Positions 1 through 6,525 are shown, numbered from the stretch's first letter. The stretch is DNA of 17,144 bases from Pseudomonadota bacterium (GCA_023388835.1 JAEWFK010000160.1:1-17144); one strand, 5' to 3'. The notes: generated by a model not told the origin, from the sequence alone. Program-made: numbers and translations.

Positions 1-102
1 TAATCAAAACAGAGTCAACGATGAAAACCTTCGGCGCGTTTCTTTGCCACCTTCCTATATCTCCCATTTTGCAGGACGGGATCCTCGAGACAGGAGTGAA
101 CC

Positions 103-837
103 ATGGTGCAGATCGTCATCATCGAGCCTCATTTGCTGTTGCGATTGGGCCTGACCTCCTTGATGACATGCCTGACCGGCGCTGAGCGCATCAAAAGCCA
201 GACCTATGACGACTTATATCAGAGCCCGCCCCGCTCCGCTCCCACAGACCTGGTGCTGCTGGGGGCCCATCCGGAAGAACGCATCAATCTCCTGATCCAG
301 GCAGCCCGACGCGCCCATGCCCCCAGACGGCTGGTGCTGCTCTCGGAACCCACTTCGTATCCCGCGGCCTGGACCAATCTGCCGTCTCTGGTCACCGATT
401 ACATCTCGACAACCGCCAGCGCCGAGTCCATCCTCTCGACCGTGCACTCACTTCTCCATAAAAGCTCAGGGCGCAACAGCCCAGGCGGCCACCCGCTCCC
501 TCGCGGCCAGGCAGTCGCTTCGGCCAGCCTTGCTCCCATCGCCGCAGCACCGTTTCAACCCCCGCTCGACAGAAACGTCGGCTTCAAGTTCGAGAAGGAC
601 GAAGCCGGAATGCTCGGGCTCAGCACGCGGCAATATGAAGTGCTGCTTCTCTTGGCTCAGGGTCATCCCATAAAAGTGATATGCCGAGAATTGAACATCA
701 CCATGGCCACCACGAAGGGACATCTCGAAGCGCTTTATCTGCGTCTCGGGGTTCACAATCGCAATGAAGCGGTCTTCGTCGCGATGGCTCGTGGTGCGAC
801 GCTCAAGATGCCTGACCCGGCCCCTCAACAGCCATAA
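103..837 (+). CDS. csgD: LuxR/FixJ-family response regulator, CsgD-like curli activator with a degenerate receiver
   Basis: This 244-residue protein has an N-terminal receiver-like domain (about 1-118), a Pro/Ala/Ser-rich linker (about 119-160) and a C-terminal LuxR-type helix-turn-helix (about 170-235, beginning LSTRQYEVLLLLAQG). That architecture matches CsgD, the transcriptional activator of curli genes, and it lies directly upstream of csgE on the same strand. The receiver has lost its phosphorylation chemistry: the acidic pair is E8-P9, the phospho-acceptor Asp position is G54 (in DLVLLGAHPEE), and the conserved Lys region reads DYISTTAS with no Lys. It therefore probably acts independently of a histidine kinase, controlled by its own level, a ligand or dimerisation. 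The ATG has a good ribosome site, AGGAG at 92-96, spaced 6 bases. The symbol rests on context and architecture; it could be another LuxR regulator. Confidence 0.75.
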   Translation: MVQIVIIEPHLLLRLGLTSLMTCLTGAERIKSQTYDDLYQSPPRSAPTDLVLLGAHPEERINLLIQAARRAHAPRRLVLLSEPTSYPAAWTNLPSLVTDYISTTASAESILSTVHSLLHKSSGRNSPGGHPLPRGQAVASASLAPIAAAPFQPPLDRNVGFKFEKDEAGMLGLSTRQYEVLLLLAQGHPIKVICRELNITMATTKGHLEALYLRLGVHNRNEAVFVAMARGATLKMPDPAPQQP

Positions 838-1103
838 GCGTCCCTCTCCCGAGCTTCATATTGTCGATTCAACAATCGCGCTCAGCCCGGGCTGAACCCG
901 CCGCCAGCCGTCTTTGGGCATCCGGCCACCCCCCTATGCTCGGTGCTCTTTCCTTGAGCCGTTCATTCAAACGGCCCCCTCCGTTCTCCGGATTCCCCCG
1001 GGCCATCCAAGGGGTGAGCCCGGGCACTTAAGCCTCTGCGCTCGCCCGTTCTCCGTATTTAAGATTGGTCCAAATCGTAACTGGTTTGGACGGGACGGGA
1101 GAA
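838..1103 (+). promoter_or_regulatory. csgD-csgE intergenic region, likely curli operon control region
   Basis: This gap of about 266 bases is the only long non-coding stretch before the csgEFG genes, so a promoter or attenuator of the structural operon is expected here. It contains a perfect 14-bp palindrome (TCAGCCCGGGCTGA, 882-895), a second exact GCCCGGGC at 1018-1025 with a one-base variant CCCCGGGC at 996-1003, and an inverted repeat with 7-bp arms (GTCCAAA at 1068-1074, TTTGGAC at 1085-1091) just before csgE. No convincing -35/-10 pair was found; TAAGAT at 1060-1065 is a weak -10 candidate without a -35. I see no open reading frame worth calling. Confidence 0.4.
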
Positions 1104-1580
1104 ATGGCGGAATCGAGGATCTTAAGATTCGGCATGCAGCTGACCGCAATCGGCTTATTAGCTAGCGTGTTGCCGCTCGGGCATGCGCAGACCACTTCGG
1201 ATCTCCTTCCCGTACCCGTTCCCGTGTCTTTGCAAGGTCAAAGGCTGGATGGCCAACTTCATGGCTTCGTCCTGAATCGGACAATCACCGTAGTGGGTTT
1301 CGACTTCTACCAATACTTCTCCGCCGAGTGGAGAGCACGAGAGAAAAGCGACCAGTATTCGATCGCCATTATCGAGCGGCCCACCGCGATACGCGGCAGT
1401 GAGATATGGGTCGAATACCGAAACCAGCGAGTATTCCGCACATTCCTGTCCAGCACTCGCTCCCGGGTCAGGGACATCAGCGAAAGAGCAGTGGGCATTG
1501 TCTACGACGCTGTTGTCGACATGGATCTGCAGCAGCTGCTGTACCAGGATCAAGATCTTGCCAAGGAGGAACTGCAATGA
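1104..1580 (+). CDS. csgE: Curli assembly protein CsgE
   Basis: CsgE is the periplasmic adaptor that caps the CsgG channel and delivers CsgA to it. The 158-residue product has a Sec signal peptide (about 1-29, ending GHAQ) and the family core GFVLNRTITVVGFDFYQYFS followed by W, matching the CsgE pattern of a DRTIT-type motif, a FY pair and an FS..W element. I chose the ATG at 1104, which gives a compact signal peptide; a TTG at 1065 would add 13 residues and lies beside the inverted repeat. An ATG at 1134 is a further possibility. Purine-rich GGGAC/GGGAG stretches precede 1104 but none is ideally spaced. The stop overlaps the csgF start as ATGA, so the two are translationally coupled. Confidence 0.88.
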   Translation: MAESRILRFGMQLTAIGLLASVLPLGHAQTTSDLLPVPVPVSLQGQRLDGQLHGFVLNRTITVVGFDFYQYFSAEWRAREKSDQYSIAIIERPTAIRGSEIWVEYRNQRVFRTFLSSTRSRVRDISERAVGIVYDAVVDMDLQQLLYQDQDLAKEELQ

Positions 1581-2038
1581 AAAGACAAAAACCGGTCATA
1601 CGTACAAGGGGGTCCCGGGCGTTCGCAGGCATGGCCATGGTCAGCGCACTGGCGCTTACTCCATCGGTGGCGTCTGAGCTCGTCTATTACCCGTTGAACC
1701 CCTCTTTTGGGGGAAGCCCGCTTAATGGCCCCGTCCTGATGAATTCCGCGCAGGCTCAGAACAAGCATACCGACCCGAGCGCCAGCGCCGCACGCGCCGG
1801 CATCACGCAGAAGACGCCGTTGGAACAGTTCAACGAGACGCTTGAACGCAGTATTTTGAATCGTTTGGCCGCCAGTGCATCGGCCAGTATCTCCGGCCCG
1901 GGCATGGGCCTTCAGCCGGGTACCGTTGAAACAGGAAACTTCCTCATCGACATCGTGGATCTGGGCGGAGGGCTGCTACGCATCACCACCACCGACAAGA
2001 CGAACGGCACAAGCAGTTCCTTCGAGGTAGCGTCATGA
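1577..2038 (+). CDS. csgF: Curli assembly protein CsgF
   Basis: CsgF sits at the extracellular mouth of the CsgG pore and anchors the CsgB nucleator. The 153-residue product has a Sec signal peptide (about 1-33, ending SVAS) followed at once by the CsgF signature: LVYYPLNPSFGGSPLNG and then LMNSAQAQN, near-identical in pattern to E. coli NPNFGGNPNNG...LLNSAQAQN. This N-terminal segment is the part that inserts in the CsgG constriction. The C-terminal part (FNETLERSILNRL, then TTTDKTNGTSSSFEV) matches the family too. The start ATG at 1577 has a strong AGGAGG at 1564-1569. It overlaps csgE by 4 bp upstream and csgG by 4 bp downstream. Confidence 0.93.
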   Translation: MKRQKPVIRTRGSRAFAGMAMVSALALTPSVASELVYYPLNPSFGGSPLNGPVLMNSAQAQNKHTDPSASAARAGITQKTPLEQFNETLERSILNRLAASASASISGPGMGLQPGTVETGNFLIDIVDLGGGLLRITTTDKTNGTSSSFEVAS

Positions 2039-3003
2039 ATCCGAATACGGCGGGCCCGGCTATCCGCGCACAGGCCGGCCCGATATACGCCCTCGCTCGG
2101 CAGAGCTTCTCGCGTTTCACCGCATTGGCGAGCACGCTGGCCGCAGCCGCCCTGCTCTCGGCTTGCGCAGTCCCGCAGGAACCTTCAGATAGCGGGCCAT
2201 CGGCGGCGCGGCTGACACCTGCCTCACCTTCGACCCGAGATCTACTGCAACTTCCTCCCCCCAAGGGGCGTGTCGTCGTAGCCGTGTACGGTTTCCGCGA
2301 CCAGACGGGTCAATACAAGCCCGCGCCCGACAGCTCATTCTCCACATCTGTCACTCAGGGCGCGGCGACGATATTAGTCAAGGCGTTGAAGGATTCGGGC
2401 TGGTTCACTCCCGTGGAACGCGAAAATCTACAGAACCTTTTGACCGAACGCCGTATTGTCCGCGCCCTGCACGAAGGAACCGGAAACAACGCTGCGGCTC
2501 AGTATCCCGCACTGATGCCCGCATCGATTCTGATCGATGGCGGCATTCTGGCCTACGAGAGCAATGTAAGAACGGGCGGCGCAGGCGCTCGTTTCCTTGG
2601 GGTGGGCCTTTCCACTCAGTATCGCGTCGATCAGGTGACGGTGGGGCTGCGCAGCATTGATATCCGTAACGGACAGGTGCTGCATAGTGTATCGACCACC
2701 AAGACGATTTATTCATACGAAATCCGGCCCAGCGTTTTCAAGTTCGTGAATTTCAAAGAACTGCTCGAAATAGAAGCCGGCATTACTCGCAACGAACCCG
2801 CGCAGCTATCCATCAAAGAGGCAATTGAAGCCGCAGTCATTCATTTGACGGTGCAGGGCATCAAAGACCGCAGCTGGGTGCTGAACAACCCGCAAGACTG
2901 GGAATCCCCAGTGATCCAGCGTTATCTGGAAGAAGAGACGAACTACGTCAACGGCCTCGATGCCTTGATCGAGACCCCCTCTAATACCGCGGCAATATCC
3001 TGA
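2035..3003 (+). CDS. csgG: Curli export channel lipoprotein CsgG
   Basis: CsgG forms the nonameric outer-membrane channel that exports curli subunits. The 322-residue protein has a lipobox LSAC with lipidated Cys44 and an unusually long, Arg-containing region before it (E. coli uses about 15 residues). The body follows E. coli CsgG closely: VAVYGFRDQTGQYKP, ALKDSGWFTPVERENLQNLL, YESNVRTGGAGARFLG and TKTIYSYE. The constriction loop reads A97-P-D-S-S101-F102 where E. coli has Y51-P-A-S-N55-F56, so only the Phe ring is kept. The ATG overlaps the csgF stop (ATGA). csgB follows after 11 bp. Confidence 0.95.
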   Translation: MNPNTAGPAIRAQAGPIYALARQSFSRFTALASTLAAAALLSACAVPQEPSDSGPSAARLTPASPSTRDLLQLPPPKGRVVVAVYGFRDQTGQYKPAPDSSFSTSVTQGAATILVKALKDSGWFTPVERENLQNLLTERRIVRALHEGTGNNAAAQYPALMPASILIDGGILAYESNVRTGGAGARFLGVGLSTQYRVDQVTVGLRSIDIRNGQVLHSVSTTKTIYSYEIRPSVFKFVNFKELLEIEAGITRNEPAQLSIKEAIEAAVIHLTVQGIKDRSWVLNNPQDWESPVIQRYLEEETNYVNGLDALIETPSNTAAIS

Positions 3004-3014
3004 TTGGTGCAGCC

Positions 3015-3542
3015 ATGTCAATTCCCGCCGACACGCGTGCGCGACGAGCCCTGCTGAGCCTGAGTCTATGTCTGTTTGCGTTGAGCGCCTACGCCGCTGA
3101 CCTGAGCCACGTCAGCGAGTTGGCACCCGGCGAGCTAACGGGTGGCGGCTTGATCTCGCAGGCCGGAGTCCGGCAAGAGGGAACGAGCAACGAGGCAGGG
3201 GTCGAACAGCAAGGCCACCGGCAGAATGCGCTGATCGTGCAGGCCGGAGCAGAGAACGTGGCGAGACATGCCCAGGCCGGGCAGGACAACGTGGCGATCA
3301 GCCGGCAATACGGCGCATGGAACGAAGCCATCGTCATACAGGCCGGTCACAACAACACGGCTTACACCGACCAAACCGGCCAATACAACGAGATTTCGAT
3401 CAGTCAGCAAGCCAATGAGGCCTATGCCAACGTCATGCAATACGGCGAGGGCAACCAAGCCATTATCAGCCAATCCACAGATGGTGTCTTCGCGAACGTG
3501 ACGCAGTTCGGTAACGGCAATATCGCAAACATCAGTCAGTAA
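3015..3542 (+). CDS. csgB: Curlin minor subunit / nucleator CsgB
   Basis: CsgB is the surface-anchored nucleator that templates CsgA polymerisation. The 175-residue product has a Sec signal peptide (about 1-28, ending AYAA) and then six consecutive curlin repeats of 22 residues beginning at 45, 67, 89, 111, 133 and 155. Each follows G-x-x-N-x-A-x-x-x-Q-x in tandem halves, for example GQDNVAISRQYGAWNEAIVIQA. It precedes the longer csgA, as in E. coli. The C-terminal repeat ends directly at Gln175 and is not the strongly basic last repeat of E. coli CsgB. Its ribosome site is poor (TTGGTGCAGCC before ATG) compared with csgA, which fits a minor component. Its assignment as CsgB and not a second CsgA rests on order and size. 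Confidence 0.85.
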   Translation: MSIPADTRARRALLSLSLCLFALSAYAADLSHVSELAPGELTGGGLISQAGVRQEGTSNEAGVEQQGHRQNALIVQAGAENVARHAQAGQDNVAISRQYGAWNEAIVIQAGHNNTAYTDQTGQYNEISISQQANEAYANVMQYGEGNQAIISQSTDGVFANVTQFGNGNIANISQ

Positions 3543-3554
3543 ACCGCCCAATCC

Positions 3555-3596
3555 GAAGACCGTTGGGTTGCGGTGTTGTTGCAGTAGCGGGTCTTC
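3555..3596 (+). other. Possible stem-loop between csgB and csgA
   Basis: The 72-bp gap between csgB and csgA carries an inverted repeat, GAAGACC at 3555-3561 and GGTCTTC at 3590-3596, enclosing a 28-base loop. It ends 5 bases before the AAGGAGAG ribosome site of csgA. It could influence mRNA processing or csgA translation; the 7-bp arms are short enough to be chance. Confidence 0.25.
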
Positions 3597-3614
3597 AATT
3601 CAAGGAGAGTTCCA

Positions 3615-4739
3615 ATGAAAATCGCTCTATCTGCTGTAACTGTCGCATTAGCACTGGCTTTTGGCGCAAGCGCCGCTCTGGCAAGCGGCGAATCCACCGT
3701 CACACAATCCGGCAATGACAACACTGCCAACGTCGAGCAATTGAATTCCTCGCTGGGCACCAACAAGGCAAGCATTAACCAGGAAGGGAACAATAACGAA
3801 GGCGCCATCGTTCAGGATGGCAACAACCACCAGGCCACCGCTACCATCACTCAGGAGGGCAACACCAACGAGGGCAATATTTCACAGCAGGGCAATTTCA
3901 GTTACGCCACGGCCACCATCACCGAGAAAAGCGGGGCCGACGATAACACCAGCAACATCAGCCAGGTCGGGAACACATCGGCAATGGGACGCATCCAGCA
4001 TTGGGGCGATCGCAACGTATCGAGCATCGATCAATCCAACGTGAACGGCGTTACCGGGACTGTGCACCAAAACGGGTCCGACAATCTGGGAACCATAGAA
4101 CAGAGCAATGGCAGCAATCAGGTCGCCTTGATCAATCAGGGCCCCAACACTGCGTATGGCGGCCGCGGCACATTCAACACGGCTTACATCGGCCAAACCG
4201 GGTCCAATCAGACCGGACGTATCGAACAGAACGGGTCGGACAATGGCATCGCTGATATCCGCCAGTCCGGAACCGACAACAACGCCTTCATCACGGATAC
4301 AGGAGACACCAATCAAGCTTATGTGACCCAAGTGGGTACCGGCGCAATGAACCAGGCAACGGTGACTCAGGGAAGTTCTCTGAATTACGCCTTGATTGGC
4401 CAACTGGGATCAGCGCTGGAGTCCACGATCACCCAGTCGGGGGCCGAGAATATCGCTGTCACCGCTCAAGCTGGAGACAACTTGACGTCCATGATCGAAC
4501 AGGGAGGATCGAACAATTTCGCGGCGGTCGGCCAGCTGGGAAGCGCGCTGGAATCTTCCATTACGCAGGGCGGAAATGGGAACTCCGCCATCGTGGGCCA
4601 AGACGGAAGCCTGCTGGAATCTTCCATCACGCAGACGGGCCATGGCAATTCCGCTCTCGTCGGACAGTACGGCAGCAACTATACATCTACCATCACGCAA
4701 GGCGGCAATGGCAACTCCACAGTCGTAGCGCAATACTAA
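3615..4739 (+). CDS. csgA: Curlin major subunit CsgA, oversized (374 residues)
   Basis: CsgA is the secreted amyloid subunit that makes up the curli fibre. A Sec signal peptide (about 1-24, ending ALAS) is followed by curlin repeats to the very end. I count about 30 strand-like segments ending in Gln (for example SSITQ, SAIVGQ), that is about 15 strand-turn-strand repeats, against 5 in the 151-residue E. coli protein. The C-terminal five repeats (residues 265-374) are exactly 22 residues each and closely alike; residues 28-264 are more irregular in spacing, including a Gly/Tyr-rich insertion near 176-191. The protein ends AQY, recalling the HQY end of E. coli CsgA. A strong ribosome site AAGGAGAG at 3602-3609 precedes the ATG, consistent with high output. 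Confidence 0.92.
   Translation: MKIALSAVTVALALAFGASAALASGESTVTQSGNDNTANVEQLNSSLGTNKASINQEGNNNEGAIVQDGNNHQATATITQEGNTNEGNISQQGNFSYATATITEKSGADDNTSNISQVGNTSAMGRIQHWGDRNVSSIDQSNVNGVTGTVHQNGSDNLGTIEQSNGSNQVALINQGPNTAYGGRGTFNTAYIGQTGSNQTGRIEQNGSDNGIADIRQSGTDNNAFITDTGDTNQAYVTQVGTGAMNQATVTQGSSLNYALIGQLGSALESTITQSGAENIAVTAQAGDNLTSMIEQGGSNNFAAVGQLGSALESSITQGGNGNSAIVGQDGSLLESSITQTGHGNSALVGQYGSNYTSTITQGGNGNSTVVAQY
4407..4736 (+). repeat. Five tandem 66-bp repeats inside csgA
   Basis: Units lie at 4407-4472, 4473-4538, 4539-4604, 4605-4670 and 4671-4736, each coding one 22-residue curlin repeat. The last three are most alike in protein: GSALESSITQ, GSLLESSITQ and GSNYTSTITQ, each followed by G-x-G-N-S or a close variant. 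Shared DNA words such as CTGGAATCTTCCAT recur at a 66-bp spacing. In-frame units of this kind can expand or contract by recombination without breaking the frame. Confidence 0.85.
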
Positions 4740-4766
4740 TCACACCTCCCGCTTAACGGTTCGACT

Positions 4767-4790
4767 CGGGAGCGCGCACGCGCGCTCCCG
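4767..4790 (+). other. Strong GC hairpin between csgA and the csgC/csgH gene
   Basis: A perfect 10-bp stem, CGGGAGCGCG with its complement CGCGCTCCCG, encloses a CACG loop, 28 bp past the csgA stop. No T-run follows (next bases CTACCCTCGC), so it is not a standard intrinsic terminator. It could stabilise the csgA end of the mRNA or lower read-through to the chaperone gene, giving excess subunit over chaperone. Confidence 0.6.
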
Positions 4791-4815
4791 CTACCCTCGC
4801 TATCAGGAGCAATTC

Positions 4816-5121
4816 ATGGTCGTCGACAGCAATATCCAGGTATGGCTCGAAACCGACGCGCGCACCGGCAGCATCATTACGCCTTATCTGCGCAGCGCAG
4901 TTCCACAAACGGTCCAGTATCAGGTTCGTGCGAGCAAAGAAGGCAGCCATGGACGCTCCGTGATTACCCAGAGCGGCACCGTCACGACAGAGGCCGAGCA
5001 AGCGGTGGCTCTCGGAAGTATCGGAATGTCCGTTGCGCCCGCTGATGCCTGCCGCATCGAACTATCATTGGCGGAAGGCGGCGTACTCTTCGCCACCTAT
5101 GTATTGCCTTGCCCGCGCTAG
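4816..5121 (+). CDS. csgH: Curli chaperone of the CsgC/CsgH family, no visible signal peptide
   Basis: CsgC (enteric bacteria) and CsgH (alphaproteobacteria) are small Ig-fold periplasmic proteins that stop CsgA from forming amyloid before export. This 101-residue product has the family's strand pattern: YQVRASKEGSHGRSVITQSG, then LGSIGMSVAPADACRIELSL and a final strand VLFATYVLPC. Position after csgA also fits. Unlike characterised members it begins directly with MVVDSNIQVWLETD, with no hydrophobic export signal; the frame upstream is open but has no credible start codon, and CAGGAG at 4804-4809 supports the ATG at 4816. It has two Cys (in ADAC and LPCP) but no CxC motif. The choice between CsgC and CsgH is uncertain. 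Confidence 0.72.
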   Translation: MVVDSNIQVWLETDARTGSIITPYLRSAVPQTVQYQVRASKEGSHGRSVITQSGTVTTEAEQAVALGSIGMSVAPADACRIELSLAEGGVLFATYVLPCPR

Positions 5122-5327
5122 CAAACTCGCTTATTGGCGCGTGCTCGAACTCGATTGCATCGGGCCTGCGTTTGCAACAGCTGCCGTCACAATCACTGCG
5201 GAACCGTTACGGAGATCAGGGGGCGACGCGATAATTATTTCAGCCGCCTGCAGAAATCCGAAACCCGCTTGCTGCACCGAATCAGGCTGCCTAAGCTGAG
5301 CCCATCTCGTCGCAACAGGAGCTCGAC

Positions 5328-5657
5328 ATGGCACTGACACACCGCATCTCAAGGCTGGCCATCATCGGCCTGACCGCATTGGCCCTCGCAGGCTGTGCCT
5401 CCCACTATGACAGGAAATCCACCAACACCATGCTGGGCGCCGGCTTAGGAGCCGCTACCGGGGCCGTGGTCTCGCAAGGGAACCCATGGTTAACGCTAGG
5501 CGGTGCGGCGGCCGGCGGCGTACTGGGCAATGTCCTGACGGAAGACAAGAAAGACCGACACTCACGCGGATGGGACCGCCGGGACAACAGAAAATCTTAT
5601 CATTCCGGTGGTCGCGCCCATCGATCGCATGACAAGCGGGACCGCAGGCATCGCTAG
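5328..5657 (+). CDS. Small glycine-zipper lipoprotein with a basic His/Arg-rich tail
   Basis: The 109-residue product has a lipoprotein signal with lipobox LAGC (Cys23), then a glycine-zipper hydrophobic segment (about 35-70: LGAGLGAATGAVV and LGGAAAGGVLGNVL) as in OsmB/Rick_17kDa-type outer-membrane lipoproteins. The last 35 or so residues are dominated by Arg, Lys, His and Asp. The ATG is preceded by AGGAG. It lies about 206 bp after the curli chaperone gene in the same direction; a role with curli is possible but not shown. The 5122-5327 gap shows no gene; GATAAT at 5230-5235 resembles a -10 box but lacks a good -35. Exact function is unknown. Confidence 0.72.
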   Translation: MALTHRISRLAIIGLTALALAGCASHYDRKSTNTMLGAGLGAATGAVVSQGNPWLTLGGAAAGGVLGNVLTEDKKDRHSRGWDRRDNRKSYHSGGRAHRSHDKRDRRHR

Positions 5658-5808
5658 AACTTGCCGCCTGTCTCACGGCAGTTGATGCCGCGGGCTCAAG
5701 CGGACGGCGGGCTTGCGCTGCAACGTCAAAGATTTGGGCTTCCCCGGCCGGCGGACTAAAATGGAGAGATATGGAACCATTCGCCGCCCGCCGGGCCGGC
5801 CAGAGATC

Positions 5809-6477
5809 ATGAACGATATACAGCGCCCCAAACTTTCCTTGCCTGACGGCCGCAATAAAGTGCTGCTGCACTCTTGTTGCGCCCCCTGCTCCGGCGAAGT
5901 CATGGAAGCGATCACCGCATCAGGCATCGAGTACGCCATTTATTTTTATAATCCGAATATCCATCCTGATCGGGAATACGAGATACGCAAGAACGAGAAC
6001 ATCCGTTTTGCAGAGGCTCACGGCATTGAATTCATCGATGCCGATTACGATCGCGACAATTGGTTCGAGCGGGTGAAGGGAATGGAGAACGAACCAGAAC
6101 GGGGTATACGTTGCACGGCTTGTTTTGACATGCGCTTCGAGCGCACCGCCCTGTACGCTTTCGAAAACGGCTACGACACGATCTCGAGTTCGCTGGGCAT
6201 TTCGCGCTGGAAAGACATGAACCAGATCAATGGTTGCGGCGAACGCGCGGCCGCCCGCTACCCGGGAATGATCTACTGGGACTACAACTGGCGCAAGGGT
6301 GGCGGTTCCCAACGTATGATCGAAATCAGCAAGCGCGAAAACTTCTACCAGCAGGAATATTGCGGCTGCGTGTACTCGCTACGCGACACCAACCGCCACC
6401 GCGTGGCACAGGGCCGCGAGCGAATCAAGATCGGCGTCAAATACTACGGCGACGAAAACGGCGACACGCCCGCTTGA
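5809..6477 (+). CDS. queH: Epoxyqueuosine reductase QueH
   Basis: QueH catalyses the last step of queuosine synthesis, reducing epoxyqueuosine to queuosine in the tRNA anticodon; it is the non-orthologous replacement of QueG (former DUF208). The 222-residue cytosolic protein has the family Cys motifs HSCCAPCS (C23, C24, C27), RCTACF (C102, C105) and EYCGC (C185, C187), which serve an iron-sulfur cluster and a second metal or redox site, and the conserved SSLGISRWK and NWRKGGGSQRM segments. I chose the ATG at 5809, which begins shortly before the conserved LPDGRNKVLLHSCCAPC; an in-frame ATG at 5761 would add 16 residues not expected for the family. No strong ribosome site marks either. Confidence 0.93.
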   Translation: MNDIQRPKLSLPDGRNKVLLHSCCAPCSGEVMEAITASGIEYAIYFYNPNIHPDREYEIRKNENIRFAEAHGIEFIDADYDRDNWFERVKGMENEPERGIRCTACFDMRFERTALYAFENGYDTISSSLGISRWKDMNQINGCGERAAARYPGMIYWDYNWRKGGGSQRMIEISKRENFYQQEYCGCVYSLRDTNRHRVAQGRERIKIGVKYYGDENGDTPA

Positions 6478-6496
6478 GCGCCGGCGCCCGGTAAAA

Positions 6497-6521
6497 GAAA
6501 GAGGGGTCGGACCCCTCTTTC
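6497..6521. terminator. Bidirectional intrinsic terminator between queH and clpB
   Basis: A perfect 12-bp inverted repeat (GAAAGAGGGGTC and GACCCCTCTTTC around one base) sits between the queH stop and the clpB stop. On the + strand the stem is G-rich then ends CCCCTCTTTC; on the - strand it is followed by TTTTACC. It serves both converging genes. Confidence 0.85.
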
Positions 6522-6525
6522 ATGC

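Noticed and set aside
21..195. Possible leader ORF starting at ATG 21 before the csgD-like gene
   Set aside because: It has no ribosome site, runs out of frame into the regulator gene, and the encoded peptide has no recognisable pattern.
882..895. Terminator of the csgD-like gene at the 14-bp palindrome
   Set aside because: There is no loop and no following T-run, so it is better regarded as a possible protein-binding site.
4407..4736. CRISPR-like or mobile-element repeat
   Set aside because: The 66-bp period is in frame and each unit codes one 22-residue curlin repeat, with no spacers.
5122..5327. Small ORFs in the gap before the lipoprotein gene
   Set aside because: They lack ribosome sites, overlap the ends of flanking genes in other frames and have unstructured, biased composition.
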